A stretch of 36,363 nt of DNA, taken from the IMG/VR virus record IMGVR_UViG_3300028400_000019, positions 1-36,363 of that record; one strand, given 5' to 3'. A model generated the notes under the pieces. That model searched no databases. It worked only from the letters and a program-made list of their open reading frames with translations, and was not told the origin of the DNA. Of the stretch, positions 1 through 7,112 are shown in pieces. The stretch's first letter is position 1. Each line of letters begins with the position of its first letter. Origin of the DNA: a virus. A program made the position numbers and the translations under genes.

Positions 1-1248
1 AAAGAGCACCGGGATCTTACCAACCGGCCCGAACCGCTGTTTTCTCACGTAGATCACCTGCGTCCGGCCGTAGGAGCCCTCGGCCGGCGGCCCGATCATC
101 ACCACCTCCGACGCATCCTGCTCGATCTGCCCGGAGTCGCGAAGGTCGTGTAGGTCCGGCGCCCGCTTCTCACGCTGTGAGTTGCGGGACAGTTGCGACA
201 CCAGCAGCAGCCGGAAGCCGTGTCTGTTTGCAAGCTGTGTCAGTGTCCGCGACACCTCAGCCACCTCCTGTTCCCGGGAGCGCCCCCGGGCCGGGTTCGC
301 CACCAGTTGCACGTAGTCCACCACCACCAGCTTCACCCCCCCGGCGAGCGCCCGCCGTTGGATCACGGCGCACAGCGCCCCCAGGCTCAGGCCGGCGGCG
401 TCCGCCAGCTCGATGTTGAGCATCGCCAGCTCCTCCCGGGCCTCGTGCAGCTTGCCCACCAGGGCCGGCGGCACCTGCCGCGTCAGAATCGACGTTACCG
501 ACACCCCCGACAGCGCCGCCATGAGCCGCGCGGTCCGCTCCCAGGCCGTCACCTCCAGCCCGAGGATGAGCACGGGCCAGCCGGCCCGGGCCACCTCGAT
601 CGCGATCTGGTCTGCCAGCGCCGATTTACCGGAGCCCGGTACGCCGGCGAGAACCGTGTTCCCGGCCGGTCGGATCGGGAGCAACGGCGGCGACAGCAAC
701 GGGAACTCCACCAGCTCGCCGTCGTCGGCCCCGGGGTCCATTGTCCGCGCCAGCACGTCGTCTGCCAGCTCGGTCACCTTGTGCAGCCGCTCCCCGTCGC
801 CGCCGGTCCCGGACGCCACGCCCATCACGCGCGCCACCACCTCGTCTGGGTCCGCGTCGGGCCGTCCCAGCTCCACCGCGCCCCGCTTCAGCTCCGCGGC
901 CACCCGCTCCCGTCGCCACGCTTCCACCAGCCGTTCCGCGTACCACCACGCGTTCGCCGAGTCCGGAAGCGCGTCCACCAGGCCGGCCACCCAGGCCGCC
1001 CCGCCAACGCGCTCCAGCGTCCCGCGCTCGCGCAGCGCCTCTACCACGGTGAGCACGTCCACAGGACGCCCACCCATCACCGCATCGCGCACGGCCTCGA
1101 ACACCAGTGCCCGGGACTGCCCCGAGAACACCTCCGGCCCGGGAATCTTTCCCACAACCTCCACCGCAGCGTGTGGGTCAAACAGGGCGGCCCCGAGCAC
1201 CGCCCGCTCCAGGTCCTCTCGCCACCCGTCAGACTGTGCGCCGTTCAT
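1..1248 (-). CDS. dnaB: Replicative DNA helicase, DnaB family (C-terminus cut by window edge)
   Basis: The frame is open from the ATG at 1248 to the window edge, giving 416 residues without a stop. The N-terminal part (about 10-110) looks like the DnaB N-terminal helical domain (EDLERAVLGAALFDP). The RecA-like C-terminal domain carries Walker A GVPGSGKS (about 202-209), Walker B VVVDYVQL and the later LRDSGQIEQDA motif typical of DnaB. It would unwind the phage replication fork as a hexamer. The ATG overlaps the stop of the initiator gene upstream by 4 nt (ATGA), so the two are translationally coupled, a classic initiator/helicase pair like lambda O/P or DnaD/DnaB loaders. Only the last few tens of residues should be missing. 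Confidence 0.95.
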   Translation of the reverse strand, partial: MNGAQSDGWREDLERAVLGAALFDPHAAVEVVGKIPGPEVFSGQSRALVFEAVRDAVMGGRPVDVLTVVEALRERGTLERVGGAAWVAGLVDALPDSANAWWYAERLVEAWRRERVAAELKRGAVELGRPDADPDEVVARVMGVASGTGGDGERLHKVTELADDVLARTMDPGADDGELVEFPLLSPPLLPIRPAGNTVLAGVPGSGKSALADQIAIEVARAGWPVLILGLEVTAWERTARLMAALSGVSVTSILTRQVPPALVGKLHEAREELAMLNIELADAAGLSLGALCAVIQRRALAGGVKLVVVDYVQLVANPARGRSREQEVAEVSRTLTQLANRHGFRLLLVSQLSRNSQREKRAPDLHDLRDSGQIEQDASEVVMIGPPAEGSYGRTQVIYVRKQRFGPVGKIPVLF

Positions 1249-2027
1249 GACTCGGTCCCCGCGGCCTCACCGCCCTCGAACGCGGCCCGGGCCAGCTCCA
1301 TCGCCTCGGCCAGGTCCGGGTCCAGCCCTTCGCCGTCCGGTTCGCCGGCGGCCGGCTCATCCTCCCACCGCCCCTGATGCAGCCACGTGCGAGCGTGCGG
1401 CACGTAGCCGCGCCGCCACTGATCCGAGCGTTTCTGGTCCCGCACCGCTTGCAGCAGCACCTCGAGGTCCGGTAGCTCGCCGGCGGCCTTCAGCCGCTTC
1501 CACACCAGCCACGCCGCCCGTTTCCCGCCCTCGCGCCGCGGGTACTCACGCCAGAACACCTCAAACTCCTCCGGGTAGACGTGGCGCCGACGCGCCGCTT
1601 GCGCGGGGCCGGTGGCGTCCCCAGGCCGGGCCTCGTGGGCCGGCGGCACCGTGCCCTCCGCGGCCACCGGCTCCGGGTCGGCCCCGGCTCCGTTCAGCTC
1701 CCCGATCTGCACCAGCGCCTCTTCGACCACGGTGTAGACGTTCGACGCCTGCGCGCCGCTTGGCCACGCCCTCGTGGCCACCGACACCAGGCCACGCTCC
1801 TCGAGCGCCCGCACGGCGCGGCGCACCGTCCGCGCGTTCAGCCCCGTATCGGTGGCGATCCGTCGCACCGACGGGTACGCCTCGCCGGCCGCCAGGTCGG
1901 CGTTGGTCCGCCACCGCGCCCGGTGGGCCAGGTACAGCAGCACCAGCGTCTCTGCGTTACTCAGGCCAGCGCCGGCCCGCTGCGCCCGCCACACCACCTC
2001 CACCAGATTGTGCGTCCCTGTGCTCAT
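1245..2027 (-). CDS. Phage replication initiator with N-terminal HTH (DnaD/O-like)
   Basis: 260 residues. The first 100 residues form a winged-helix domain (SNAETLVLLYLAHRA, then YPSVRRIATDTGLNARTVRRA, then LEERGLVSV) of the HTH_36 type seen in replication initiators. The C-terminal part (about 155-235) has the FWREYPRREGGKRAAWLVWKR and PHARTWLHQGRWED motifs characteristic of phage/plasmid replication proteins. It probably binds the phage origin and recruits the helicase encoded next. The start is chosen by AGGAGG five bases before the ATG at 2027. It is the first gene after the promoter at 2049-2077. Confidence 0.85.
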   Translation of the reverse strand: MSTGTHNLVEVVWRAQRAGAGLSNAETLVLLYLAHRARWRTNADLAAGEAYPSVRRIATDTGLNARTVRRAVRALEERGLVSVATRAWPSGAQASNVYTVVEEALVQIGELNGAGADPEPVAAEGTVPPAHEARPGDATGPAQAARRRHVYPEEFEVFWREYPRREGGKRAAWLVWKRLKAAGELPDLEVLLQAVRDQKRSDQWRRGYVPHARTWLHQGRWEDEPAAGEPDGEGLDPDLAEAMELARAAFEGGEAAGTES

Positions 2028-2048
2028 GCGTCCCTCCTTTCCTATCAG

Positions 2049-2077
2049 ATCATAGATGCCGCGGCCGCCGTAGTCAA
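2049..2077 (-). promoter_or_regulatory. Sigma-70 promoter of the replication operon
   Basis: On the minus strand TTGACT (2077-2072), a 17-bp spacer and TATGAT (2054-2049) give a near-consensus promoter. It ends about 20 bases before the ATG of the initiator gene at 2027. Unlike the promoters at 6069, 27932 and 31442 it lacks the conserved 35-bp element upstream of -35, so it is probably regulated differently. Confidence 0.8.
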
Positions 2078-2104
2078 GCCCCGTGTTGCGGCGTCGCCAG
2101 TCGC

Positions 2105-2143
2105 CTAGTATACTTGGCGCGGGTCTGGTGGACTCGCCACCAC
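2105..2143 (-). CDS. Possible 12-codon leader peptide
   Basis: A GTG at 2143 sits exactly five bases after AGGAGG, in the same GAAAGGAGGGA cassette used by most non-structural genes here. The frame reads MVASPPDPRQVY and stops at TAG 2107-2105, overlapping a TATACT/AGTATACT palindrome. A perfect 11-bp hairpin lies just upstream. It may be a translated leader, or the relic of a deleted gene whose ribosome binding site survives. Nothing beyond the ideal spacing supports translation. Confidence 0.3.
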   Translation of the reverse strand: MVASPPDPRQVY

Positions 2144-2162
2144 CTTTCCCTCCTTTCGCAAG

Positions 2163-2188
2163 CCAGGAGCCCCACTCGGGGCTCCTGG
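2163..2188 (-). terminator. Hairpin at the end of the recombination operon
   Basis: Perfect 11-bp inverted repeat (ccaggagcccc / ggggctcctgg) with a 4-base loop, 22 bases after the stop of the gene ending at 2210. There is no clear U-tract on the minus strand (CTTGCGAAAGG follows), so termination may be incomplete or need a factor. It separates the recombination operon from the replication promoter. Confidence 0.55.
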
Positions 2189-2209
2189 TCTATCTGTCGG
2201 GTTCTCGGT

Positions 2210-2710
2210 CTACGCCAGGCCGAGCGGTTGCTGGCCGGCCTCCGGCTCATCCTCGGCTCCGCCGCTGCCAGCCCCCTCCACCAGATCACCCACCCAGCCG
2301 CACGGCCCGACGGTAGGACGCCAGCGACACACCACGATCACCGCGCCGGCCTCCGGGTCCACCCACACGTCCTCCTCGCCGGCCACGCCGGCCGGGAGCC
2401 CCAGCCATCGCCCGGTCTGAGTCGCCAGGCTACCGCCGGCGCCGCTCCCCGTCTCCCGCAGCACGTAGCCGCGCTCGGAGCGCGCCACCACCAGCACGGG
2501 GCCGACAACAGCCAGCGTTACGCGGTCGCCGTCCTTCAGGCCGGCCAGCTCCGCCACGTTGTGCCGGAGCCTCACCCTGGTGTACGCTTTCCCGCTCCCG
2601 CCGTCCGCCGCCGACACCACGGCCGCCGTTCTTCCGTTCGTGGCGTGCCCGCCCCTTGTCGGTGTCACCACCACGCCCACACTGCCCAACGTCTCCAGCA
2701 TCTCACTCAT
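2210..2710 (-). CDS. Unknown protein, possible AbrB-like beta domain
   Basis: 166 residues. I do not recognise the family. The segment around residues 45-75 (RVRLRHNVAELAGLKDGDRVTL) resembles the swapped-hairpin strand pattern of SpoVT/AbrB-type DNA-binding domains, followed by further beta-rich sequence and an acidic C-terminus. The ATG at 2710 is chosen over the adjacent ATG at 2713 because it gives the standard five-base spacing from AGGAGG. It is the last gene of the recombination operon, so a transcriptional role is possible but unproven. Confidence 0.75.
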   Translation of the reverse strand: MSEMLETLGSVGVVVTPTRGGHATNGRTAAVVSAADGGSGKAYTRVRLRHNVAELAGLKDGDRVTLAVVGPVLVVARSERGYVLRETGSGAGGSLATQTGRWLGLPAGVAGEEDVWVDPEAGAVIVVCRWRPTVGPCGWVGDLVEGAGSGGAEDEPEAGQQPLGLA

Positions 2711-2727
2711 CATTCCCTCCTTTCGTC

Positions 2728-3087
2728 TCACTCGTTCACAAGCTCCACGTCCTCCGGTAGCACCGGAACAGGGTTCTCCCTGTCGCTCGGTACCACCAGC
2801 CACACCTCAAAGTGCCGTTGCGGAACGTATCCCCACGAGTCGCCTGTCCACTCGGCCCGGCCGTTCGAGAAGGTTCTGTACCCGATGTACATGCCCTCCA
2901 CTGGGGCCGGCGCCGGCTCCCACCCGGGAATGGGCGGTCGCCCGCGCCTCCGCTCCCCGGCCCGCCGCCAGTAACGCTCATCGCGGGCTTCTCGTTCGAC
3001 ATATCGCCAGTCGCGTACCAGCCGGTCCCGTGCCCTCACACGCTGGCCGAGCGCCGGCCGCGTTCCGCGTTGGCCCTTCGGTTGCAT
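2728..3087 (-). CDS. Unknown basic protein
   Basis: 119 residues. The first 60 are strongly basic (many Arg, e.g. RVRARDRLVRDWRYVEREARD), while the C-terminal half is tryptophan/tyrosine rich and acidic at the end (VLPEDVELVNE). The start at 3087 is supported by GGGAGG seven bases upstream, within the end of the RuvC-like gene; the upstream stop (3091-3089) lies just before it (TGACATG), so translation is coupled. No family recognised; the basic stretch suggests nucleic-acid contact. Confidence 0.7.
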   Translation of the reverse strand: MQPKGQRGTRPALGQRVRARDRLVRDWRYVEREARDERYWRRAGERRRGRPPIPGWEPAPAPVEGMYIGYRTFSNGRAEWTGDSWGYVPQRHFEVWLVVPSDRENPVPVLPEDVELVNE

Positions 3088-3088
3088 G

Positions 3089-3652
3089 TCAGCACCTCCC
3101 TCCACCGCTCTCAAGCGTCTCGAGCGCGTCAGCCGTCACCTCCGGCCCGAGCACCGCCGCAGCGGCCACCACCACCCACCGCGCGTCTGCCTCATCATGA
3201 GCGTGGCGCACGTTCTCCGGCGTCCAGTCCGGCCACCGCCGCCTGGCCGCCTCCACCACGGCCACCTTGTCGGCGTTCCCGCGCCCGGTTGCCGCCCGCT
3301 TCACGTCAGACACCGCCACCGGCACGTGTTCCCGTCCGTGCTCCGCGCATGCGGCCAGCAGCGTCCCGAGGAGCCCGCCGTACACCTCGCCGGCGGCCCC
3401 CCCGCGGTGGAATCGCACGTGCTCATACGCCACCACCAGGCCGTCCTCGCCACCCACCGACACCAGCTCACCGCTCAGCACCGGCTCCAGGAACCGGCGA
3501 AACCGGAGGAACCGCACGCCGGCGGATTCGCCGCGGCGCACGCTCAGGTCCACCACGCCGCTCGCGCGGAACACCGGCTCGGCGGGGCCGGGCGGCAGCC
3601 ACGCCACCGCCCAGCCCGTCACCGTTCCCAGGTCCAGCCCGAGCACGTTCAC
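3089..3652 (-). CDS. RuvC-like Holliday junction resolvase
   Basis: 187 residues with the RNase H/RuvC fold signature: MNVLGLDLGTVTGWAVA at the N-terminus (catalytic Asp7), YEHV (Glu77) after the second strand group, a basic SDVKRAATGRGNADK helix region, and HAHDEADA (Asp153/Asp156) near the end. Such phage RuvC-like enzymes cut four-way junctions produced by recombination and replication, clearing branches before packaging. It starts with GTG overlapping the stop of the winged-helix gene by 4 nt. It belongs with the ERF annealing protein and the PD-(D/E)XK nuclease of the same operon. Confidence 0.82.
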   Translation of the reverse strand: MNVLGLDLGTVTGWAVAWLPPGPAEPVFRASGVVDLSVRRGESAGVRFLRFRRFLEPVLSGELVSVGGEDGLVVAYEHVRFHRGGAAGEVYGGLLGTLLAACAEHGREHVPVAVSDVKRAATGRGNADKVAVVEAARRRWPDWTPENVRHAHDEADARWVVVAAAAVLGPEVTADALETLESGGGRC

Positions 3653-3876
3653 CGCACACCCCCGAGGAGCCGATACTTGGCGACTCGCCGGCCACGCGGA
3701 CTCACGTTATCGGAATCCACCTTCTCGGCCAGCCCGGCGCCCACCAGGTACGTCACCACGTTGCGCACAGAGCCCTCCGAGAATCCCGTTTCCTGTGCGA
3801 GCTGGAACACGTCCACCCCGCCCGGGTTCCGCTTCAGAACGTCCATCACACCCTCCGCTGCGTTCATGTACTTCAT
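3649..3876 (-). CDS. Small winged-helix protein
   Basis: 75 residues predicted as one winged-helix domain: helix 1 AEGVMDVLKRN, helix 2 DVFQLAQETG, recognition helix SEGSVRNVVTYLVGAGL, then a wing (AEKVD...RRVAKYRLL). The ATG at 3876 has AGGAGG five bases upstream. It overlaps the resolvase start by 4 nt. It may be a DNA-binding regulator or an architectural partner of the recombination enzymes; the sequence does not tell which. Confidence 0.75.
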   Translation of the reverse strand: MKYMNAAEGVMDVLKRNPGGVDVFQLAQETGFSEGSVRNVVTYLVGAGLAEKVDSDNVSPRGRRVAKYRLLGGVR

Positions 3877-3892
3877 CACGGCCTCCTATCCG

Positions 3893-4552
3893 TCACTTCC
3901 GGCGCGCGGTCTCGGTCACCACCAGCCGCACGCCCGGGATATTCAGCGCCTCGCGCATCGCTCCGGCCAGCTTGCGCAGTGCGCTCCGGTTGATCTGTAC
4001 CAGCCCAAGCCCCACGCCTGTCTCGTCCTCCACGGCCCACCGCAGCAGCGCCCGGAGGTCCACCACCTCGGCGTCGTACCGCTTCACCACCACCAGCCCC
4101 GCCACCTCGGGGGCCTCCGGCTCCGGCACAGCAGCCTCGGCCTCGGCGGCCACGGCCAGGTCGTCCAGCGCCTCCTCCGGAATGCCGATGGACTCAGCCT
4201 CCGCCGCCAGCCGCGCCCGCTCCGCCTCAACGGCGGCGCGCCGCTCGGCCTCGACGCGCTCGCGCTCGGCCCTCTGCCACGCCATCACGCGCCGCTTCAG
4301 CTCCCGCTCGGCGGCCTCCACCGGGTCCAGATACCGCTTCCGCGCCGCCACGGCCGCCTTGTGTGCCTTGTGGGCCGCCTGCACCACCGGGTCAAAAGCC
4401 TCGTGAATCTCAGCTTTTACGGCCGCGAGCGCCTGCACCAGCACGCCGGCGGTGTCAGCGTCCTCCTTGCACGTCACCTCCAGCGCATCCGCCTGCGCCA
4501 GCAGGTCCGCGCGCTCCTCCGGCTCCGGAATCACGATCTGAAACTCACTCAT
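3893..4552 (-). CDS. Coiled-coil protein of the recombination operon
   Basis: 219 residues. Residues about 70-125 form a highly charged Arg/Glu/Ala coiled coil (REL KRRVMAWQRAERERVEAER). The C-terminal 65 residues form a separate globular domain (VKRYDAEVVDLRALLRWAVE ... LNIPGVRLVVTETARRK). Proteins with this plan commonly lie next to phage ERF/RecT and exonuclease genes, but the function is not known to me. The ATG at 4552 has the five-base AGGAGG spacing; the SD lies inside the end of the nuclease gene upstream. Confidence 0.75.
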   Translation of the reverse strand: MSEFQIVIPEPEERADLLAQADALEVTCKEDADTAGVLVQALAAVKAEIHEAFDPVVQAAHKAHKAAVAARKRYLDPVEAAERELKRRVMAWQRAERERVEAERRAAVEAERARLAAEAESIGIPEEALDDLAVAAEAEAAVPEPEAPEVAGLVVVKRYDAEVVDLRALLRWAVEDETGVGLGLVQINRSALRKLAGAMREALNIPGVRLVVTETARRK

Positions 4553-5213
4553 CACTCCCTCCTTTCGTGTTGTGCCACTCGGTCACAGCGGCGAGTCCAT
4601 GCGCCGCCGCCACGTGCAGGTCGCGGCCGGCCACAACAGTCTGGCGCGCGGCACCGTCCGCGGCCAGGTACACCACCCGGCATTCCACCACCGGACACCC
4701 CATCTCCCGGAGCGCCAGCGCGTACAGCGCCACCTGCCAGGAATGCCAGACCGCCGGCGAGCCCGTCTTGATATCCACCACCAGCGCCCGGGCCTGCCCC
4801 GGGAGCGCATACACGCGGTCCACGGTGCCCGCGTAGCGGTACACCACCGACGCAACCGGCTCCTCCACCAGGACGGGCCTGGGGTCCACACCAGCCACTC
4901 GCAGCCACCACAGCCACCCATCGAGGTAGCCGCGATATGCCGCGTCCGTCTCGGGCCGGCGCCCGGTCAGCTCCAGCTCGGCCGCGGCCTCGTGTATGCG
5001 CGTCCCGCGGGCCGCCGCGGCCTCCCACGTCGCCTCGTCCACCCACGCCGGCCGGCCAGAACCGATCACCTGCGTCACCGACGGGACGGGGCGCCCGTCC
5101 ACGCGGTAGCTGTGCGTCTCCGGGTCGAACTCGATCCGGGGCCGGCGGAGCGGGGCGCCCAGCAGCGCCCCCTCCACCTCCGCCTGCTCCGCCTCAGAAC
5201 GGTAAGTCATCAT
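4545..5213 (-). CDS. PD-(D/E)XK nuclease, RecB/Cas4-like exonuclease
   Basis: 222 residues. Motifs in order: RGTRIHE (about 69-75), an acidic VEEPV, the catalytic GTVD (129-132), DIKTG (147-151) and Q160 with VALYAL after it. This is the standard order of the PD-(D/E)XK superfamily, as in lambda-exonuclease-like and RecB nuclease domains. It probably resects duplex ends to give the single strands used by the ERF protein encoded immediately upstream. The start is uncertain between ATGs at 5213 and 5210; both lie within the 3' end of the ERF gene, with only a weak AAGGGG SD. Confidence 0.85.
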   Translation of the reverse strand: MMTYRSEAEQAEVEGALLGAPLRRPRIEFDPETHSYRVDGRPVPSVTQVIGSGRPAWVDEATWEAAAARGTRIHEAAAELELTGRRPETDAAYRGYLDGWLWWLRVAGVDPRPVLVEEPVASVVYRYAGTVDRVYALPGQARALVVDIKTGSPAVWHSWQVALYALALREMGCPVVECRVVYLAADGAARQTVVAGRDLHVAAAHGLAAVTEWHNTKGGSDE

Positions 5214-6024
5214 CGTCCCGCCCCTTCGGCGCCGGAGCCACGTTCCCGGCACCCTCTTCCACCACCTCGACGCTGGTGATGTTCGAGAATCGTCCGCGCC
5301 AGGTCACCGTCGCGATCACTTTGTCGCCCTTGGCGGCCGCTGTGCTCAGGACGTCCGCGGCCGCCGTGGAGAACGTGAACCGCTCTTCGCCGCCGGCGAA
5401 CCGCACGCGGTACATGGTGTACTCGGAGCCGTCCTTGCGGGTCCCCCGCTTGTGCTCGGCCACCTGCTCCACCAGCACCGGCCCCAGCTCCTCGACACGC
5501 TCGCCGTCACCCCTGGTGCCGTTCCCGGCCTCGGCCTTCCGGCCTCCACGGCCCGACGGCGTACCGCCGCCAGCGGCCGGCGCCCGACGCTCACCGCCAG
5601 CGGCGGAGTCGTAGGCGTCGGTGTCCTCTTCCGCCGCGATTGCAACCAGTGCAGCCAGCGTGTAGCGGCGCATGTACGTCACCCACGCGCCCAGCTTGCG
5701 CGCGTCGTCTATGAGCGGGATACAGGCCGACGCCTCCACCACTTCTTCGGTCTCCGGGTCCATGATCCTGGACGTCACGACGTGCCCGCCGCCGTCCTCC
5801 ACCGGCTCGATTGGCTGGACTAGCAGCAGGCCGTTGTCGTGCAGCGGCCCCACCACAGCTTCCAGCAGGGCCGCCAGGTCGGCGTAGCGATACCTGCGGT
5901 TTTGGATCTGGCCCGTCATGTTCATCTTGGGCGGCCGCATCGCCGCCCGGGCCGCCGCCAGCTTGGCGTACAAGCCCCCACTGGTGGCGCCCTTGTTTCC
6001 GTTGCTGCTTTTCGTTCCGGCCAT
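5194..6024 (-). CDS. erf: ERF-type ssDNA annealing protein fused to an SSB-like domain
   Basis: 276 residues. Residues about 15-145 match the ERF single-strand annealing core (YRYADLAALLEAVVGPLHDNG, then WVTYMRRYTLAALVAIAAEED). After a Gly/Arg-rich linker (about 145-175), residues 180-262 look like an OB-fold (VLVEQVAEHKRGTRK ... KVIATVTWRGRF), and the protein ends in DDDDLPF, the acidic SSB tail that recruits replication and repair enzymes. ERF proteins anneal complementary single strands during phage recombination. First gene after the promoter at 6069-6097, with AGGAGG five bases before the ATG. The OB assignment is from pattern only. Confidence 0.87.
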   Translation of the reverse strand: MAGTKSSNGNKGATSGGLYAKLAAARAAMRPPKMNMTGQIQNRRYRYADLAALLEAVVGPLHDNGLLLVQPIEPVEDGGGHVVTSRIMDPETEEVVEASACIPLIDDARKLGAWVTYMRRYTLAALVAIAAEEDTDAYDSAAGGERRAPAAGGGTPSGRGGRKAEAGNGTRGDGERVEELGPVLVEQVAEHKRGTRKDGSEYTMYRVRFAGGEERFTFSTAAADVLSTAAAKGDKVIATVTWRGRFSNITSVEVVEEGAGNVAPAPKGRDDDDLPF

Positions 6025-6068
6025 CGTTCCCTCCTTTCGCTTCGGGGTTATCCCCCGTGTTCTGTCTC

Positions 6069-6097
6069 ATCATATAGCCTCAGATCACACACGTCAA
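6069..6097 (-). promoter_or_regulatory. Promoter of the recombination operon
   Basis: TTGACG (6097-6092), a 17-bp spacer and TATGAT (6074-6069) on the minus strand. A leader of about 40 bases follows, containing GGGGGATAACCCC, a small possible stem, before the SD of the ERF gene. Copy D of the conserved 35-bp element abuts the -35 box. Confidence 0.82.
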
Positions 6098-6132
6098 CCC
6101 CCCGATATCCGCGGATTCGCTCAAGTGACACC
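6098..6132 (-). promoter_or_regulatory. Conserved upstream element, copy D (operator/activator site)
   Basis: Minus strand reads ...CACTTGAGCGAATCCGCGG, then ATATCGGGGGG up to the -35 box. It aligns without gaps to three other copies at 27961, 28429 and 31471, at the same distance from -35. This copy contains a perfect 10-bp palindrome ATCCGCGGAT centred about 14 bases upstream of the -35 hexamer. It differs from the others at its outer end (GGTGT in place of CAGGA). Confidence 0.7.
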
Positions 6133-6235
6133 CCCCCCTTTGTTCTTCGTCTTATGTTCTGTAGGAAGGGGGTGGTGTCACGCCAGGGGGGGGCGGGCCT
6201 CACGCCCCCGGGGGCGGGCCTCACGCCCCGGCGGG
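6125..6235. repeat. Stem plus G-rich tandem repeat after the late operon
   Basis: The 300 bases between the Rz1 and ERF genes hold no ORF I believe. 6125-6138 (gtgacaccccc...) pairs with 6168-6181 (gggggtggtgtcac), 13 of 14 positions, around a 29-base loop containing two GTTCT words. Next to it, 6179-6200, 6201-6221 and 6222-6235 are tandem units of about 21 bases starting CACGCC with long G runs. A 7-bp hairpin (ggcctcg/cgaggcc) lies near 6239-6264. A related arrangement occurs at 27398-27508. On the minus strand this is where the late transcript should end. Confidence 0.6.
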
Positions 6236-6324
6236 TTGGCCTCGTGCTACGTCCGCCGAGGCCTGTTGGCCGGCCCCGTGCTCAGACATGCCCGATAGCG
6301 TGGAAACACTCGGATAACAGCTGC

Positions 6325-6705
6325 CTACTCGGGCGGCCCTATGGGTTGCCCTCCCCGTGGCGTTGGCGCGCGCTCAGGGTCGGAAACGGCGGTCCCGGAA
6401 TCGCACGACAGCAGTGCCTCGAGGAGCGCTCCGGCCACCGCCGTGTTCCGGGTTGCCACCAGCCACAGCGCCCGCACCCACCCGGCGGCCTCGGTGTACC
6501 AGGCCACCACCTGCTCGTCGGTGGCGTCCTCCGGCGGCGGGGGGGGCGGCGTCGGCACCTCGGCCAGCTTGATCCCGTCCGGCACCTTCGGGCACACGGT
6601 CACCGGCACCCGGACGGTTACGATCTCCGGCGGGGGCGGCTCCACGTGGCGACACCCCACCGCGCCGGCGAGCACCAGCACCGCGCACAGCCACGCCCGG
6701 CGCAT
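6325..6705 (-). CDS. Rz1-like outer-membrane spanin lipoprotein
   Basis: 126 residues. The N-terminus is a lipoprotein signal (MRRAWLCAVLVLAGAVGC, lipobox AGAVGC), followed by a proline-rich stretch (VEPPPPEIV, later PTPPPPPPED), the hallmark of o-spanins. It would be lipidated and anchored in the outer membrane, joining the i-spanin to fuse both membranes at the end of lysis. It is longer than typical Rz1 (about 60 residues), with a helical C-terminal part. The ATG at 6705 overlaps the Rz-like stop (TGATG) and has GGAGG seven bases upstream. Last gene of the late operon. Confidence 0.75.
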   Translation of the reverse strand: MRRAWLCAVLVLAGAVGCRHVEPPPPEIVTVRVPVTVCPKVPDGIKLAEVPTPPPPPPEDATDEQVVAWYTEAAGWVRALWLVATRNTAVAGALLEALLSCDSGTAVSDPERAPTPRGGQPIGPPE

Positions 6706-7112
6706 CACTCATCCTCCTCGTCCACGGCCGTCGCCCAGTGCCACGCCCGGTCGCATGCGTCGCACCTGGACAGGTCCTCCAGCTCCGCCCGCAGCCGCTC
6801 GAGGTCGGCGTGTAGCCGCTCGGTCTCGTCCCGGTACGCTCGCTCCTCAGCCCCCGAGCGCTCGGCGGCCCGCTCCATGGCCGCGCGCAACAGCTCCCCC
6901 TGCCGTTGTAGCGCAGCCACCCGCGCGTTCTGGTCCGCAATCGCTTGGCCGGCCTCACGCAGTGCGGTCGCGTACCGCCGCACCCGGTCCTGGTATCGCA
7001 GCGCCTCCGCGCGCCACCTCGCCGCGCGCGTTGTCTGCACATAGGCCAGGACGGCCAGCGCGACAATCACGGCGAGCACGGCCACCCCGCCGGCGATAGA
7101 CAGCGTCCGCAT
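6705..7112 (-). CDS. Rz-like inner-membrane spanin
   Basis: 135 residues. An N-terminal transmembrane helix (about 6-27, GGVAVLAVIVALAVLAYVQ) is followed by a long periplasmic coiled coil rich in Arg/Glu/Ala (about 30-110) and an acidic end. This is the i-spanin plan. It starts at 7112 in a TGATG overlap with the preceding gene and itself overlaps the lipoprotein gene by the same arrangement. Two cysteines (CDACDRAW) near the C-terminus could form intermolecular disulfides, as in known spanins. Confidence 0.75.
   Translation of the reverse strand: MRTLSIAGGVAVLAVIVALAVLAYVQTTRAARWRAEALRYQDRVRRYATALREAGQAIADQNARVAALQRQGELLRAAMERAAERSGAEERAYRDETERLHADLERLRAELEDLSRCDACDRAWHWATAVDEEDE

Noticed and set aside
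2105-2114. A second promoter with TATACT before the replication genes
   Set aside because: No -35 at 16-18 bases and no extended TG; the TTGACT/TATGAT pair downstream is far better.
2074-2289. 71-residue minus-strand frame across the 2163 hairpin
   Set aside because: It overlaps the end of the better gene at 2210-2710, contains the hairpin and promoter, and has no ribosome site.
413-2974. Long open frames on the plus strand here and at many other places (for example 3086-4771, 28928-30631, 29532-31274)
   Set aside because: They lie opposite well-supported minus-strand genes, have Pro/Arg/Ser-rich composition typical of antisense frames in GC-rich DNA, and lack ribosome sites and homology.
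6179-6235. CRISPR-like short tandem units
   Set aside because: Units are contiguous with no spacers, vary in length and are dominated by G runs; they are tandem repeats.
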